This document shows positions 12,501 to 15,500 of a stretch of 29,035 bases of DNA, one piece after another (positions within the stretch are counted from its first letter, which is position 1; every line of letters starts with the position of its first letter). The position numbers and the translations under genes are program-made. Origin of the DNA: Branchiostoma floridae. Its lineage: Eukaryota; Chordata; Leptocardii; Amphioxiformes; Branchiostomatidae. A model generated the notes under the pieces. The model worked only from the letters and a program-made list of their open reading frames with translations, did no database searches and was not told the DNA's origin. The stretch lies in contig NC_049985.1 of the NCBI RefSeq assembly GCF_000003815.2, positions 573,644 through 602,678 on the forward strand. Reading direction: 5' to 3'.

Positions 12501-15500
12501 TCATTCATTTATTCACTCTTTCATTCACTACTTCCTATCCCCAGTCCGGCCGACTCTACATGATGGACTGTAGCCTGTTGGACGGCCTGTCGCTGCGCAA
12601 ACCCGAACACCAAGACGAGGAGAACGAGTTCCACCCCACGGCCCCCATGGCCCCCATGGCGCTGTTCTACATCACTCATTCACTCATTCGTTCATCCATT
12701 CATTCATTTATTCATTTATCCATTCACTACTTCCTACCCCAGTCCGGGCGACTCTACATGATGGACTGTAGCCTGCTGGACGGCCTGTCCCTGCGCAAAC
12801 CCGAGCACCAAGACGAAGAGAACGAGTTCCACCCCACGGCCTCCATAGCCGTCTCTTATTCATTCACTCATTCATTTATTCACTCTTTCATTCACTACTT
12901 CCTCCCCCAGTCCGGCCGACTCTACATGATGGACTGTAGCCTGCTGGACGGCCTGTCCCTGCGCAAACCCGAGCACCAAGACGAAGAGAACGAGTTCCAC
13001 CCCACGGCCTCCATAGCCGTCTCTTATTCATTCACTCATTCATTTATTCACTCTTTCATTCACTACTTCCTCCCCCAGTCCGGCCGACTCTACATGATGG
13101 ACTGTAGCCTGTTGGACGGCCTGTCCCTGCGCAAACCCGAGCACCAGGACGAGGAGAACGAGTTCCACCCGACTGCCCCCATGGCGCTGTTCTACTGCAC
13201 AAATTCATTCATTCTTTCATTTATTCATTCATAATTTTCTCCCCAGTCTGGCCGACTCTACATGATGGACTGTAGCCTGCTGGACGGCCTGTCCCTGCGC
13301 AAACCCGAGCACCAGGACGAAGAGAACGAGTTCCACCCGACTGCCCCCATGGCGCTGTTCTACGTGAATGGGAAGAAGGAGTTCGTGCCCATCGCCATCC
13401 AGCTGTACCCGCAGGTGGGGCGCCTGATGCCGTCCGGTAGAATAATGTTTGACGACAAGGTGAGAGTAGGCTAGCCACGGACACGGTGGAGTTATGGCGG
13501 AATGGGGACCACAACTACGTTCCTGGTTTCTACTCTCCAAGCAGAGGTACAGCTCCGGCTGTTTTCGACTTGTTTTAGGCGTTTTCTCATGCTTTCTATT
13601 TTGTATTGATTTATTCATGCCACGCGGCCATGAAAGAAACAATATAAAATAGTAAGCCCGACTACAACGCCTAGACTACACGCCAGAAAACAGCCGGAGC
13701 CAAACCTCTGCCTGGAGAGTACCTTGGATCCAGTATACCGTGGATTGGCAGGGCTCTCGTTATGCTAGAAGAAGGTTTCAACCGCCGGGGTAATTTTCGA
13801 CACCTGGTTGTTGTTTTACGTGGTAGGATTTCAATTGGCCAGCTCCTACCGCTCAAAATGACTTCTGGGTATCAAAGATTTCCCCTTCCCTCCCTTTCTT
13901 CCCCGAAGGATGCCATGTTAGGACAACAACGGTTTCAACGGTTTCAAACTCGCTGGTAAGGCCCCTTTTCCTCGGGACAGAGACCGCTGAGCAAGGCCAA
14001 GGTCCAGAAGCTTTTGTTCAGTGAGATCGTTGAAAGACAATCGGAAGACCTCAGTAGCGATTTTTAAAGCCTGAAAGATGGCCCTGGAAATCATTGCGAT
14101 CATTAGAAGATCATAAAAAAGGATTAGTAAAAGATGATTGGAACACCTTGCACTCTCGGAAAGACCGTTGCAGAGTTGTCATTTTTTTGACGTCCAACAG
14201 TTGCTCATCGGACTATAGTCTCTGAGGAAAGAGGGTGTCCTTTATTCCATTGCTTATCGATACCGACAACCAGTGAATGAACCTGGAAGAGCTTGCTGCT
14301 TGAAGAATGTAAAGCATGTTTTAAAAGAGCTGCATTTTGGTGTTCTGCAATTTCAAAATATCCCCATCCTGTCCTACACTCCACTTATTAGTCTTTGTTA
14401 AAGTAAGATCGGTATGATTTTAACAGACCATTCTTATTCCTGAGTAGTCCATTCTTATTCTGGTAGTATCAATGCGCTGTTGTTGTTTTACATCCCCTGT
14501 ATCTTTGCTCATTAATTTCTTTTGGGACAGCGTTCACATTGCAGCTGAGCATAGGAAATTGGATCGTCCTTGCAACATAGTACAGAGTAGATGTACTTTA
14601 AACTTTCTTCAACAATTACATATCAGTGTCTAAACGGGATTTCTACACCTTTACCTTGCAGCCTGGTCCCGAAAACCCCATATGGACCCCCATGGACTCC
14701 GACTTCGACTGGATCCTCGCTAAGATGTACCTGCGCAGTGCCGATGCGCAGATCCATCAACTGGTGTCCAACTCACTCACGCAGGTAAGAAATTACCATA
14801 TTTACAGCCAACGGACACAAATGTTCGTATAAAAGTAAAAAGTTAGGCTATTTTCCAATGTTGAAAAGGATTGAAATCACTAGATTTTCCGGTCATATGG
14901 CCTTCTTCAAAATAAGCAAAGACCGATTGCTCATTGCATGTGCAGTGCACTTCCGGGAATTCTGACGTGAGCACGGGATCAGAGGTGGTTGGAAGTTGGT
15001 ATCGACGCCCGTCTCGGCTCGATGAAGAAGGATGATGGTTTCAGATGCAGGTCACTTCCTTTATTGTAGGTAGATATCGATAAATAATTCAAACTTAAGT
15101 CTACCATGCCGTATTATTAAAGTTATCTGACTGATTGATTGGTTGGTTGAATAGTGTATTGATTGATTGACAGTTGGTGATGGAGCCGTTCGCCGTGTCC
15201 ACCTACCGGAACCTGTCGGCAGCGCACCCCGTGTACAAGCTGCTGGTTCCGCACGTGCGGAAGGTGTTCGCCCACAGCCTTGTGGTGAAGGAGCACGTGA
15301 TCGGGGAGGGATCCATCCTGGACGACATCAGTCCGTACGACGCCGACGGCAGGAAGGAACTCATCAAGAGGTAATTATAAAACGTTTCTGTGTTTTTGTC
15401 TGTCTTTGTGCCTGTCTGTATGTCTGTATGTTTGTGGAGCTCATCAGGATGTTTTTGTCTGTCTGCATGTCTGTCTGCCTGTCTCTGGGTGTGTGTTTAA

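Noticed and set aside
12395-13234. 279-codon open frame of repeated LOX-exon units
   Set aside because: It is an in-frame minisatellite through intron and exon copies; the only complete LOX exon is 13247-13414. Kept as a repeat, not a gene.
11691-13246. CRISPR-like regular repeats
   Set aside because: Units are exon copies with similar, not unique, spacers in animal nuclear DNA.
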